DNA of 52,385 nt from Rozella allomycis CSF55 (taxonomy: Eukaryota > Rozellomycota). The notes under the pieces were generated by a model. That model worked only from the letters and a program-made list of their open reading frames with translations. It was not told where the DNA came from and ran no database searches. Of this stretch, positions 12,801 through 23,274 are shown in pieces; within the stretch, counting starts at the first letter, position 1; every line of letters starts with the position of its first letter. Where the stretch lies: positions 1 to 52,385 of the forward strand of contig KE560603.1 of the NCBI GenBank assembly GCA_000442015.1. The letters run 5' to 3'. The position numbers were made by a program, and so were the translations under genes.

Positions 12801-15800
12801 ACAGACCACATATTCAACATTGACATATTCTCACAGCTCTTTTGTATTTTATTACTAGACTCCATAAACTCTGCTACTATCTTTTGCACATCATGCGCAT
12901 GCTTCCTACACTCTTTCACAAAATGATCCGTTATGCCTTTAGACGACCACGTTAGATTACTCAACCCTGGATTAATCTTTCTATCCAGAAATCTTATCCT
13001 CTCTTTAAACAACATATTCTCCTCGGGCGTCAATGTATCCAACACTGAATTATAGTCTCTAACAACAAGCAACACTGAATCCCTCAAGATTCGCAACTCT
13101 TCCTTTTTAGTATAAATCTCTTGCACTTGGAATGGTATATCACACTTCAGCTTTTGCCAATAGTAAATCTCATTCATCATTCTAATCAAATCCTTATCAA
13201 ACTTCATGTCCAGTACATTAACCCCCTTTCTCTCCATCAACGGAGTATCCAACTTTTCCATCACTTGCACAGGCAAACTCGATATCCAATCACTATGCGT
13301 CTTGGTCACATAATCTTCAACACTCGAATTAAACGCTTCATACAATGCCTTGGCCTCTTCTGCTATACTCAACTTTGGCATATAGTCCATATAATTGTAT
13401 ATCTTCATACTAGGACTCACCCTCTTAACTATAGATCTGGCCCATAGTGCTGACCCTGCAAAGTCTGGATGGAATCTCATAATCTCTGGCGCCTTTTTCT
13501 TGGTCTCAAATTCATTCTTTGCATTAGAAATCTCCATGTACAACTTTTGAAACACATCGCTAGTCTTCTTCTCAACAGTTCTCTTGATCGCATCCCTCTT
13601 TGCCAGTCTACTAAACGTTACAAGCAAATACGTTGATGCTTCCACACTTGGACTCGTTTCAAAGGCTGAAACTATAACATTCTGCATCATCACTTCCAAA
13701 TCTTTAACGCCAAGTTTAAATTCAGAATATTCATCATGCCATTTAGTTGCCTTTACATCCAGTATATGCTTCTTATTCTCCCACAACAAATTCAACTGGC
13801 GCTCAAATGCCCTTTCAATGTCTTCTAAACTCTTGGCTGTCTCGGGCCCTTTAGTGCCTCCAAACTTTGGTATCGGTAGCTTTTCTCCATTGACTTGCTT
13901 TCTTGCAAACTGCATTTGACCTGTTATTATTTAAATCTTCTCGAATTACCTTCACATACTTCCAACAAGTCTCTACATCTCTGTACAAATGCATCAATTT
14001 GGGCAAATATACTACTCTCATCAAAATCCCACGGCTTATTGGTATTTTTTGTTACCAGCATTGCATTCCTCTTGTAAATATTCTTCCATGACTCTCCGCA
14101 AAATATACTATCATTCAACACTGCAACAGCTGAATGCACATTCCCCTTAAAAATAGACTCCAATGATATTCTTGATGTGCATCTGTTAATAATCTCATTG
14201 CTTATCTTTCTCAATAACCCTGTCAATCTCTCCCGTGTATTATAAAACCTTGAATTCAACCAAATCAATCTCACAAAAAACAATACTTTTTGGATTATCC
14301 CACCAACATTCTTTGCTTCTGCATTCGCCAACTCTTTACATGGCTCAATCAACGTTGACAAAAACTTTAAATTATCCTGTGCCTGCAACAACCCATCCTG
14401 AATCAAATTAGACAATCTCATAAACTGCTCCAAATATGATGATTTACAACTTTTCATCACTTCCAATATCTTTTGCACTTCAGTTCTATTCAACTGCACA
14501 TTAATTCCACTCAAATCAGCACACCGAGATTTCCAAAATTTTATTTCCTCCAGTGGGCCACTCGTCTCTGATGCCTCCGTATTATGCTGATTATTAACAA
14601 CCTCCTTGATCTGGCGCGTCCAATGCAACAACAGCGATTCCAACCTCTGGACAACATCTTTATCCTTTGAAACTAACTCAATCTCTTCAATCTTCTCCTG
14701 CGGTACATACAACACAGTATGCCCTTCCACTTGAAATGTGGTATCAGTCAAATACGCCATAAATTTATGCAACTGACCGCTAAAATCCTTACGAACACTT
14801 TCAGGCCACCCTTCATTATCCAGAAAAATTGGAACAAATATGCCACTCATCAGTCTCAATAAACTATGCAATGCATCACCCGTAACTGACCCAAATTGAA
14901 CACGATCAGAAAACTCTTCAACAGTCACAGGCTTTTCATCATTGTCTCTCACAAAAAACATCAAATGATCAATTGACGACTTGGGAACTGTAGATCCAAC
15001 ACACAACAACATCTCATCATTAACTTGATGCACATAAGCCACGATACGGTGCGGTCCCCTGCCCATAATAAAATCTGTAACATCAGACTCGTGACTCTCC
15101 TTCCACATAAACGGCTTGTAATCCGTTATAATCAACAAGGACTTGAAATGCTCAATCACAGGCTTCACATCAAACACCTTTGGTTTTTCAGGAATTTGCA
15201 CTCGAGACTTTGAACTTGCAGATTTTAGCTTCTCAGGTTCAGCCAACATGTTCCCACTCGAGTCACTCTTTAAATCATTCTTGGATTCTTTCGGCACTAA
15301 ACTACCTGCACTTGTGCCATTTGCTCCCGACAATGATTCTTCGACATTGTTCTCCACTTTAGCAGTTAATGAACTTCCATTGGAAATAACACTCTTCGAA
15401 TCATTCACATTAGTTTTTGAGCCTAGTTTCTTTTGTCTAGGATTCGTTCCAACACTCGGCTGAGATGGTGGTCTTGGCTGCAATGAATCACGAGAAACAG
15501 ACTTGTTGGACAAATTCTGGGATTGGGATCTTGAACCTTTAAGATTCTTATTGGATCCCATGGACTTTTCGTTCACACTTGGTCGCTTTCCACCGCTGGA
15601 GGCTGCAACCGTATTGGCCTCTGCTACAGGTTCTACAGCCTAATTTTAGGATATAATTGAAAGAATTACATCATTTTTAATGTCTTCCTTGGTCTCATGT
15701 TGGTCATTAGTGTTGCCCTTGGTAGCAATCGACGCCTTACGTACAGACTCCTGTCTTTGGTCGACAATTGACGTTTGCTCATTATTTTCACTCACAATAC

Positions 15801-15852
15801 CTAGCTGCTCTGGCTGGGGAGCAGGAATAGGGTCCTGATTAGTATCACTCAT
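852..15852 (-). CDS. DNAH2: Axonemal inner-arm dynein heavy chain DNAH2 (I1/f beta)
   Basis: This is a minus-end motor of the inner dynein arm, likely in I1/f. After splicing, removing the duplicated haplotype segment (3210-3365) and allowing for one extra GA near 8100, it encodes about 4,678 residues (human DNAH2, about 4,430). The first ~190 residues are a Ser/Lys/Asn-rich extension. The tail follows (GWPESVRKDF), then AAA1 P-loop GKAGTGKT (~2020), AAA2 GNSNSGKS (~2305), AAA3 GESGTGKT (~2685) and AAA4 GLGGSGRRS (~3020). The coiled-coil stalk and microtubule-binding domain lie near 3240-3600, then AAA5/6 and the C-terminal domain (WEFSVQQTDDDSHIQ, KGVYTCPVYYYP, FIKRGTALLLSL). The C-terminus matches DNAH2 better than other subfamilies. 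There are 18 intron positions, eight of them holding stacked introns. The EF-hand gene ends 66 bases upstream. Confidence 0.95.
3143..3453. repeat. Haplotype duplication around an N (assembly)
   Basis: Positions 3143-3297 and 3299-3453 are two 155-base copies of the same DNAH2 exon end plus intron stack, separated by one N at 3298. The exon parts differ at 2 positions. One intron unit differs at 1 of 29 bases and the other at 7 of 29. As written, the duplication breaks the gene; keeping one copy restores the conserved protein. The simplest reading is that two contigs carrying different haplotypes were joined without merging their overlap. Confidence 0.85.
3152..3209 (-). other. Tandem intron pair in DNAH2 (stack 8)
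   Basis: Units are 3181-3209 (29 nt, GTAATGAT...TATAG) and 3152-3180 (29 nt, GTAAACAT...TTGTAG). Removing both gives CKSLFG-KHKLLFSFQM. Unit 2 and the exon after it both begin TAG-GTAAACAT, so an 11-base direct repeat flanks the unit. A second haplotype copy of this stack is at 3308-3365. Confidence 0.88.
4022..4079 (-). other. Tandem intron pair in DNAH2 (stack 7)
   Basis: Units are 4052-4079 (28 nt, GTAACC...AACTAG) and 4022-4051 (30 nt, GTAACA...GAAAAG). Removing both gives LFIKLG-DKEIEFDPKF, the conserved GDKEVDYNPKF-type segment. Confidence 0.9.
4329..4384 (-). other. Tandem intron pair in DNAH2 (stack 6)
   Basis: Units are 4357-4384 (28 nt, GTAAAC...ATATAG) and 4329-4356 (28 nt, GTAATC...ATCAAG). 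Removing both gives IIIQRG-KRWPLIVDPQLQ, matching the conserved dynein RWPLxIDPQ segment. The next exon starts GTAAGAGG, again resembling a donor. Confidence 0.9.
5216..5272 (-). other. Tandem intron pair in DNAH2 (stack 5)
   Basis: Units are 5245-5272 (28 nt, GTAATC...AATAG) and 5216-5244 (29 nt, GTAATC...AAAAAG). Both begin GTAATCAA. Removing both gives LNKKDLG-EIKSYGKPPALV, the conserved start of the microtubule-binding stalk region. Confidence 0.9.
5762..5849 (-). other. Triple tandem intron in DNAH2 (stack 4)
   Basis: Units are 5822-5849 (28 nt, GTAAAAG...TTAG), 5792-5821 (30 nt, GTAAAC...ATTAG) and 5762-5791 (30 nt, GTAAAC...GAAAG). Removing all three joins QLKK-GIAQMFVNIH through a Gly codon split G|GT. 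Confidence 0.9.
6254..6337 (-). other. Triple tandem intron in DNAH2 (stack 3)
   Basis: Three units lie in direct contact: 6310-6337 (28 nt, ends CTAG), 6280-6309 (30 nt, ends AAAG) and 6254-6279 (26 nt, ends GAAAG). Each starts GTAA. Removing all three joins QLFR-QCGIEKKKTVFLLTDTQ in frame, as in other dyneins. This is the only stack in phase 2 (AG|G). Confidence 0.9.
8086..8190 (-). repeat. GA-rich coding microsatellite in the dynein AAA2-AAA3 linker
   Basis: On the coding strand this is a run of GAGAGAGGGAGATAGAGTT-like units encoding repeats of VEREGDR. The last unit has one more GA than the one before it. That extra dinucleotide shifts the frame, so the upstream frame ends within about ten codons while the conserved downstream sequence (NSEKDNSGVAALLCKLVEKY) lies in another frame. 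With two fewer bases the reading is VEREGDRVERDNQLNSEKD. It sits in a non-conserved linker, so length change could be tolerated if in frame. Confidence 0.85.
9631..9689 (-). other. Tandem intron pair in DNAH2 (stack 2)
   Basis: Unit 1 is 9660-9689 (30 nt, GTAATTGAG...AACTTAG) and unit 2 is 9631-9659 (29 nt, GTAATCAAC...ATAAAG). Removing both gives YEYLG-NSGRLVITPLTDR, the near-invariant lead-in to AAA1. The following exon itself begins GTAATAG, so a third donor-like sequence sits at the joint. Confidence 0.9.
10210..10267 (-). other. Tandem intron pair in DNAH2 (stack 1)
   Basis: Two complete introns lie head to tail: 10239-10267 (29 nt, GTAAAT...ATATAG) then 10210-10238 (29 nt, GTAACA...CAAAAG). 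Removing both joins a Gly codon split G|GT and restores VLIEG-AVEVWLGQ, the conserved dynein order. Removing only one leaves a frameshift. Confidence 0.85.
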
Positions 15853-15918
15853 GAAATTGTAAACACGAAATTTCGCGCCAAAATATTAATTAAAAAATAA
15901 TATGGTATTTCCAGAAGT

Positions 15919-18839
15919 TTATTCATGCTCATTCTCAAGCTTCTCTTGTAATTTTGTTATGTATTCGTTGAAATCGATATAGTCGATAAAACTGTCTGGT
16001 CTCTGGTGAATGGAGAACCTCTTGAGTAATACTTGGGCTTCTTCTTGAGAAATTTTTAGGTTGTTGTTGCAAAGCACAGACACAAACTGGTTTTGTGTTA
16101 TAGTGCCTTTTAATAAATTAATTTAATGTTACCATTGTTAATTCTATCGTAATCTTCAAAAACAAAGTAGAGATCCATCCTTCTTTGGCTCAACTGTGTG
16201 GCTAGCCTCTTGCTACAAGAATCTAATATCGCGTTTTCTTTATCATCTAGTTCGTATGGAGGATCTCGCAAGTTTGCGACGAAAGCTGGAGGCTCTGCCA
16301 ATGGGTTTTGCTCCAAATTATCAATCGTAAATACTGACTCTAAATCATTGCAGAATTTCACATAGTCCACAAATCCTCCCTCTTGAGTGTATGGCAAAGT
16401 CAATATATCTAGCTTTTCTTGCGTATTAGGGTAAGCATGATGAAAAACTCTTAGCGCCCTTTGAAAATCATGGCGATGAATTTTCCCGTGTCTCAATGGA
16501 TCGAAATCTTTCATAATTTCACGAAAACTAAATCTTTCAGTCTTTACACGCGACTTTAATTTGTTCATGACATAATCAAACGTGATTCTATTGTTTCTAT
16601 TCTCGGATCGTCTCTTCTCGGGATACATGGGACTTTTCAAATAAGGTATCTGCACCCTCTTTTGATCTCTATCGTCATCTTTTTTTATAAAGCTTACGTG
16701 TTTATAGTGGAAAGAAAAGACAGATAATCAAATCCATCGCAATCTTCGTGAACTTTTCTAAGTGCGTTAAACTCTTCCTCGCTTAAAATAATCTTCCCGT
16801 ACATTAGGCTCTGTCTGGCTTGCGACACACTAACATGTCCATTATTGGATTTGTCAAAGTCTCTGAAAAAAGGCTTTAATATAACTGGTCTTCGACGCAA
16901 TGTCTCATGAATTTTGGCCATGGCCGAATTTACATGAGCCTTTTCCTCTTCACTTAACGTAAATAATGCTTGCTGATGAAATTCGTGTATATTTGCGGCC
17001 ACATTATCGGAAAACACACTGTCCATTTCTTGCGCAAATTCTTTCCATTTGCACGATTCTGGATGACTTTTGTCTTTATATTTCTCGACCAGAGCTTTGG
17101 CTTCATTGCTGTTCAATGGAAAACCCATTCTTCCAATACCTCGAATAAATTCATCATGAAGAATAGAGTTATGACGAAGCCTATCGCAGTCAACAAAAAA
17201 CTCTTGAACACGAATTCTTTGTTTATAGACGTAATGTTTAAGTTGGTTTAGTAGTTTATCTAAGTCAATTTCGGTAGTATCACTGTGAGTTTTTTCTGGC
17301 TGTTTAGGTATTGAAGGTAATTGATCGTGATTTCCTTCTATTAAACGAAGAAATTCATGATAGGTCACGTCACCGCAATGATCTTCATATTTTTTGAAAA
17401 GAATGAAGAGATCATCCTCGGCTATTTCCAAGGATAGCATTGACAAAATTCTACTTAAGTGTGATTTTGTGATCCTTCCGGTATGTCCTTGACCCTTTTA
17501 GGAGTAAGCACATTTTTTTACCTTGTCAAAATCGGCGAAAAATGATCCAACAGAAATTCTTCTCTTTTCAATTTGCTTTCTTAAATCTTTTATTATTTCG
17601 TCAAATCTTTTTTCTTCTTCTGGTGTTAAGCTATCATGAATATGTAGCTGTTGCAAAAATTCCCGCGAAGGAATCTCTGGCTCGGATAGTGGGGAATATT
17701 CCAAATGAGCTTTTGTAAAAACTGGATACAAGTAGGATGAATATATTTACTAGTATCGATGTTGTCACAAAACTTTCGATACATTACTCTTCCGTTTTTA
17801 TTGTACGCTTGACAGAGAACATTAACTTCTTCGGGGTGTAATTCCAAACCAGCCATATGCAGGGCACTAGCAAACTTATGTGCGAAAGTAAAATCACGCT
17901 TACTTGATGCGTAGTAATAAGATTTGAATTTAGTTTGTCGTAATCTCTGCAGAATTCAAGAATACGGATTCGTCTTTTGTACACAACTGTATGAATTGTG
18001 TTTGCGGGTCTTACTCTTTCTTATTTTATCTTCCACGTATACTGAATCGATTTGTTCGGGTAATTCATCTTCTTCGAGTAAAATATTTTCTGTTCCAATT
18101 GGAACATGTGCGTTTTTATGATGTTGACCTTTGGAATGCACAGCACGATATTCATGGGTCATTCTTTCATGAGAATTGTTCATATCTAAGTCTAGACGAA
18201 AATAATTCACTTGGCCTCTTTTCTCGTCAAGGTATAGTTTCAACAATTCCTGCGATTCTTTTTCCGTGAATAAATTTTGAGGGAGACTCCTAAGAAACTA
18301 TTTTACACGTATCCTGAAATTACCTGCCCTATAGTAACGTAACCATTGTGGTGGCGATCAAAATCTCGGAACCAAGATTTTAGATTAGCTCCGTGATGCT
18401 TAATCCATTGATGAATTTTTCCAAATGTTGGTTGCATTTTGACAGCTGCCTCTTTTGAAAGACCCGAGTATCCAGTTTCTGTGCCATGTTGTTCACTTGG
18501 GACACTTAAATCCAAGTTTTCGATAGATTCTATGAACCGGGAATAAATAATCTTACGCCCATCAAAATCTCTTGCGAATTTTTGGTAGTTGATCAACCCA
18601 GTCTTGGGACTGCAATATCTTTTCATGATAGAGTTAACCTCCTCGTTTGATAATCCTGGTCCTTTTTCCATAACAGCAGCTAGACCTCTATTGAATTGGG
18701 ATGCGGAAATGCAGCCTGAATTCAACTTGTCGAAATCCTTGAAAAAGTCTGCTGGTCTTCGTCTTAAAAGCTTAACATGTGATTTAATCTTTAACTCTGC
18801 GTCTAGAGAAATGTTTAAAGGAGTAATTGAATGCAACAT
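15919..18839 (-). CDS. Multi-EF-hand protein (EFCAB6-like)
   Basis: Eight exons joined by seven introns of 26-29 nt encode 908 residues built from at least eight degenerate EF-hand pairs. Recurrent units read (W/F)FxDFDKxxxGxIxxxQF, for example DFFKDFDKLNSGCISASQF, SWFRDFDRHHNGYVTIGQ, PFFRDFDKSNNGHVSVSQ and VFEDYDRINNGTITQNQF. Many loops lack the full set of acidic ligands, so most probably bind calcium weakly or not at all. Each unit is preceded by a basic RRRP/KRR segment. The repeat style resembles EFCAB6-type proteins of ciliated organisms. It lies 66 bases upstream of the dynein gene on the same strand and shares a 71-base promoter region with the divergent mitochondrial carrier gene. 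The family name is an inference from layout and motifs. Confidence 0.8.
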
Positions 18840-18910
18840 TATGTCCTTGGTTACGAATTAATTTATTGATCATGATACTTAAACCCTGGTACGCATAGGT
18901 CACAACTTAA

Positions 18911-20621
18911 ATGGATCCAGCACGGTTCATGGTGGATGTGAGAAATGTATCAAACGAAGATTTAGATCAACTAAAATTAATATATGAAAAATATTGCTCA
19001 AAAGATGGGACTATGAGTTTAAGCAGTTTCATCAAAATGCTCAATGAAGGCAGTCCTATCACAGAGGAGAAGAAAGAATTGAGCGAAAATCTCTATGATG
19101 CAGCAAAGAAATGGAATCCAGTGGCTAATTTTAAAAACTTTGTTGAACTAGAAAGTGAATTACGACACCCATTCTCAATCTACTTAATGGCCTTTAGATT
19201 TCTAGATAATGATAACGATAATTACTTGTCTTGCAAAGACATGACGGATTTGATGCTGGTTGAATACCGTAATATTTTGATGGGGCAATTGGCCTACAGT
19301 ACCAGATACAGTTATGATGCCTTTTTGATTCATTTAAATGATTTATTTAAAAAGAGATTGTTTCTCAAGTACTCTGAGATAGATGATAGGGGTTTAAATT
19401 ATGTTTCTAAAGAGAATGCGTCAAAATTTCTGGACGTGACTTATCCAAACTTGCCAAAGGACGAACTGGAACAGTATCTTAAAGGAGTAGAGACGTTTAA
19501 CTTGGATGAATTCGTTTCAATGAATTTGAAAATACTTGCAAAACATCCAAATATTACATTAAAAGACAAAAATAACGTAAAATCAACGATCCTGAAGAGC
19601 GCCCACAGCTTCTTTCTTGGATCTATTGCTGGTGCGATTGGAGCTACCATCGTTTACCCTATTGATTTGGTGAAAACAAGAATGCAAAATCAAAGATCAA
19701 TTAAAGGAGCTGAAGTTTTATATAGAAATAGTCTAGATTGTTTTTTCAAAGTTGTCAAGAATGAAGGACCACTCGGTCTTTATCGGGGACTTGGTCCACA
19801 ATTAGTTGGCGTGGCTCCAGAAAAAGCAATCAAGTTAACTATGAATGATTTTATGAGGTCAATATTAAAGAAAGATGACGGTTCAATATCATTGCTAGCT
19901 GAGATCATAAGCGGTGGGACAGCGGGTGCTAGCCAAGTTATATTTACCAATCCTTTAGAGATAGTTAAAATAAGGTTGCAAGTCCAGGGTGAATTAGCCA
20001 AATCTCAAGGCATTTCTAGACAGGGCGCTATAAAGATTGTCCGTCAACTTGGTTTTAGAGGGTTATACAAAGGTGCTAGCGCATGCTTACTACGAGACAT
20101 TCCATTCTCAGCTATTTATTTCCCTGCTTATTCAAACATAAAAAGGAAGATTTTTAAGGAGGGAAACGAAGGGAAAAAGCTATCACCAATTGAGCTACTT
20201 GTTTCTGGGGCACTAGCTGGTATATTTTTTACAAAAATGATATAGGAATGCCTGCTGCTTATCTCGCTACTCCAGCTGATGTAATCAAAACAAGAATACA
20301 GGTTGAGGCAAGAAAAGGACAACAAGTCTACACAGGAATAAGAGACGCTATACAAAAGATTTTAAATGAAGAAGGTAATACTTATAGTTATCTTAAACAG
20401 GATTAAAGGCGTTTTTTAAAGGAGGACCTGCAAGAGTGTTGAGATCTTCACCCCAATTTGGATTCACTTTGCTCAGTTATGAAATCCTTCAAAGATTATT
20501 ACCGATTCATAAAGAGCATAAAACTATTGTATCAGAACAACAATTAAATTCACCTTTTGCTTATCAAAGAGCTATTCAAACAATGTATGATGCGCATTAC
20601 TATTTGTTAAATAAATCATGA
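18911..20621 (+). CDS. AGC1: Ca-regulated mitochondrial aspartate/glutamate carrier (aralar-like)
   Basis: The 552-residue product (three exons; introns 20220-20245 and 20375-20400, 26 nt each) has an N-terminal EF-hand region (a clear loop is [12 protein letters not shown]) followed by three mitochondrial carrier repeats in the inner membrane. The carrier signatures are [27 protein letters not shown] and [14 protein letters not shown]. This architecture is that of the SLC25A12/13 aspartate-glutamate exchanger of the malate-aspartate shuttle, in which calcium on the intermembrane-space side stimulates exchange. The C-terminus ([20 protein letters not shown]) also matches that group. A SCaMC ATP-Mg/phosphate carrier is the alternative, but the long poorly conserved EF-hand domain favours AGC. 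Confidence 0.88.
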
Positions 20622-20648
20622 GAAAGTAAATTTTATTTCAAAAAATAT

Positions 20649-22401
20649 TCAAATTATATTTTTTCTTTGTATTAAGTTTTTAATGGAGCTTTTTGGAGCT
20701 GACAGCTTCAAAAATGGATGGGCAAGTAGTTCCGTTGCGTTGGGCCTTTTTGAAACATCTACAGTCAAACACGCGTCTAAGAAGCTTCTAAAAAGCTCTG
20801 ATGGTCGTGATGAATCTCTTAATTTAGGCTTCCCGTTGGATGCTATCATGTACAATGCTTTCAAAGGTTCCTCGTCAAGATATGGTGGTTCGCCTTCAAG
20901 CATCTCGATGGCCATTATACCTAAAGACCAAATATCGACTTTCGCTCCATATTTTTGTTGTCGCACAACTTCAGGAGACATCCAGTAAGGAGTTCCTACT
21001 AATGTTTGTCGCTTTGCTTTTTCGGCTGATAGTTGTGCACAAAATCCAAAATCAGCTTTGTTAAAGATAACTTTTCTCATTACTTAACTTAATATTTCCA
21101 TCTTGATCTAGCAGAATATTATCACTCTTGATATCTCTGTGTATAATATTCCGACTGTGTAAGTATTCTAGTCCTTTCAGCGTTTCAAAACAAATAGTTG
21201 ATATTTCAGGCTCGGTAAGCTGAGATTGGCTATCAATTAAGTCAGTCAATGATCCAGCATCCATATATTCCATTACAATCCAAAGTATCTGATTAACCAA
21301 GTATGTTTCAAACATATTAATAATATTTTCATGTCTACATGCTTTCATTGTAATAATTTCATTAACCGATAAATTCTTTTTAGGTTGCTCTTTTAGATCG
21401 ATCTTCTTAATGGCCACCCTTTTACCAGTGGCCTCACTTCGCGCAACGTAAACAGAACCGGAGGCACCCTGCCCTATTCTCTTCATTTGCGCATAAAATT
21501 TGTTTGGATCGTCTCTTGAACATATCTCTTTAAGTACATCCAACACCTCATCGTCTCTTAAAATAGAGACACGTCTATCAGCCACAATACTAGGAGACGG
21601 CAACTCATCATTTTCTGAAATTCTTGAATCTACGTTTTTTCGTGAAGATGGAATATCATTGATAGGTGGCACAGGCCTAGATGGGGGTAGTGGTCGAGCT
21701 GGGAGCAGTGATGGAGGTTTGACACTCGGTGCCTATATTTGATTACTTAATGAAAATTACTTCCTTCATAGGATATTGAGATTTTTGTGGCAGTTTTGGC
21801 CTGTGAGGGGTTGGCGGAGAAATTTTATGCTTTTCAACCTTTTCTGGAGTTTGAGTTTCATCATTATTTCCAGCATAATAATTCAAAACATCCAGAACAG
21901 CTTGTGGATCTTTCTGCATATCTTCCTTCGTTAGTTTACTCCCAATTAAAATATCCTGCCATTGCTTGGGAAGGTTTGTAAACTCTCCGGATGCTTCGTC
22001 AAATCCAACATGAACATTTCTTTTTACATTGCTGATTTTAGAAATACCAACTCTATTGGCCCTCTTTCCAAGCAGAAATAAATGTATACCTTGTATATTT
22101 CATCCATCCATGCGTACATGTCCGTTTCAGTTTTGCAACTGATGTACATATCACCGCGCGAAGAACATTCAATTTTGAAGCAAAACTCCTTTTCTTCAGT
22201 ACGTGTAACGTTCTTTATGGATGATAGTGATATTATTTCACTTGGACTAGTGTGAGTATCTGATTTATAGAAAAGCAAGAGGTTCTCATTTAGCATCATA
22301 AATTGACGTGTCCAAGACGAAAATATATTTGAGATGAAATTTTTATCGTTGTCTTTAACGCTCACAAATCCTTTACGTACTATTGTATCTCCCCTATACA
22401 T
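20649..22401 (-). CDS. CLA4: PAK-family Ser/Thr kinase with PH and CRIB domains (Cla4 type)
   Basis: The 556-residue protein has, in order, a PH domain (about 1-105, RKGFVSVK...WTRQFMML), a CRIB/PBD ([16 protein letters not shown], about 115-165), a Pro-rich linker and a STE20-type kinase. Kinase motifs visible are [38 protein letters not shown] and [10 protein letters not shown]. The PH-CRIB-kinase order is that of fungal Cla4/Skm1, Cdc42 effectors that control polarity, septins and cytokinesis. There are three introns of 26-28 nt. I start at the ATG at 22401, just before the PH domain; codons upstream are open but lack an ATG. Confidence 0.92.
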
Positions 22402-22527
22402 AAGTGCGATACGGTGGCTTATCCAATCGTACAATTTTAAATTTCCCGCGATATCTATATCGATTGTCTTTAATTTGATCGAATGTTCGCATTAAAATTT
22501 AAATGAAATTCAAATTCAGGTTATATA

Positions 22528-23140
22528 CTAAATAATACAATTTATTGTCTGCTGTTGCAACTCTTCTAAAAGATTTGTGAGATCACATGCATGGACGTGA
22601 AGATCATAATTTACAAGCTTCATAAAGTCAAACTCCATGCTGGACACATCTGCTGTATTGAAGAGCCCTGCTGTCCATTTTGAAACTCTTCCTGGTGTTA
22701 TAGACAAATCAAGAATATCATTATAGTATTTGGCACTTAAAATAACGCAAGCAAGAAAAATCCTGTGAAGTGTATCATAACCACCTTTTGCATTAGCCGG
22801 TAAATAGTATTGCAATCTTTTTAGGTATACCATGATCAAAAGAATATGAATGTTTAATAATCTGTGACTTGATATAAAGGAAGAAATGAAGAATGTTAGA
22901 TTGGGCAGCTCTGTTCTGTATTTGCACAATGGATTGGAATATGGTAATACTTCACGAATTAATCGTTCTAAAACTCCTAATTCATATATAACAAGGTTAA
23001 TTATTACTATAAGATTGTGGATGTGCTGCATCGTACGGATATAGGTACCATTCTGCTAATGGTGATTGTGGAGGGGTATATACAAGGTATGGGTTGTAAT
23101 GGGGAATGGTCTCATTGTAAATAGAGAGGGGAGCTAGCAT
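22528..23140 (-). CDS. Pho80/Pcl-like cyclin
   Basis: A 193-residue protein from two exons (one 31-nt intron) carries a single cyclin box: LPNLTFFISSFISSHRLLNI, then HRIFLACVILSAKYYND, then a WTAGLFNTADVSSMEFDFMKLVNYDLHV segment. This order and the short overall length fit the Pho80/Pcl family of cyclins that activate Pho85/Cdk5-type kinases rather than mitotic cyclins. The start is the ATG at 23140 (MLAPLSIYNETIP); the open frame upstream has no ATG. The Pro/Tyr-rich N-terminus is probably disordered. A second, longer cyclin of similar type lies at 45849. Confidence 0.82.
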
Positions 23141-23274
23141 TGTTAATGAAGGTACTAAGCCAGAAAAACGTGCGGAGCGTGTATTCGATATAAACACGTG
23201 GGTTTAATTCGGGACCTGAAAATGGAAAAATTGCCAAGTTAAAGTTAAAATACTATTATGGAAATTTTATTAGG

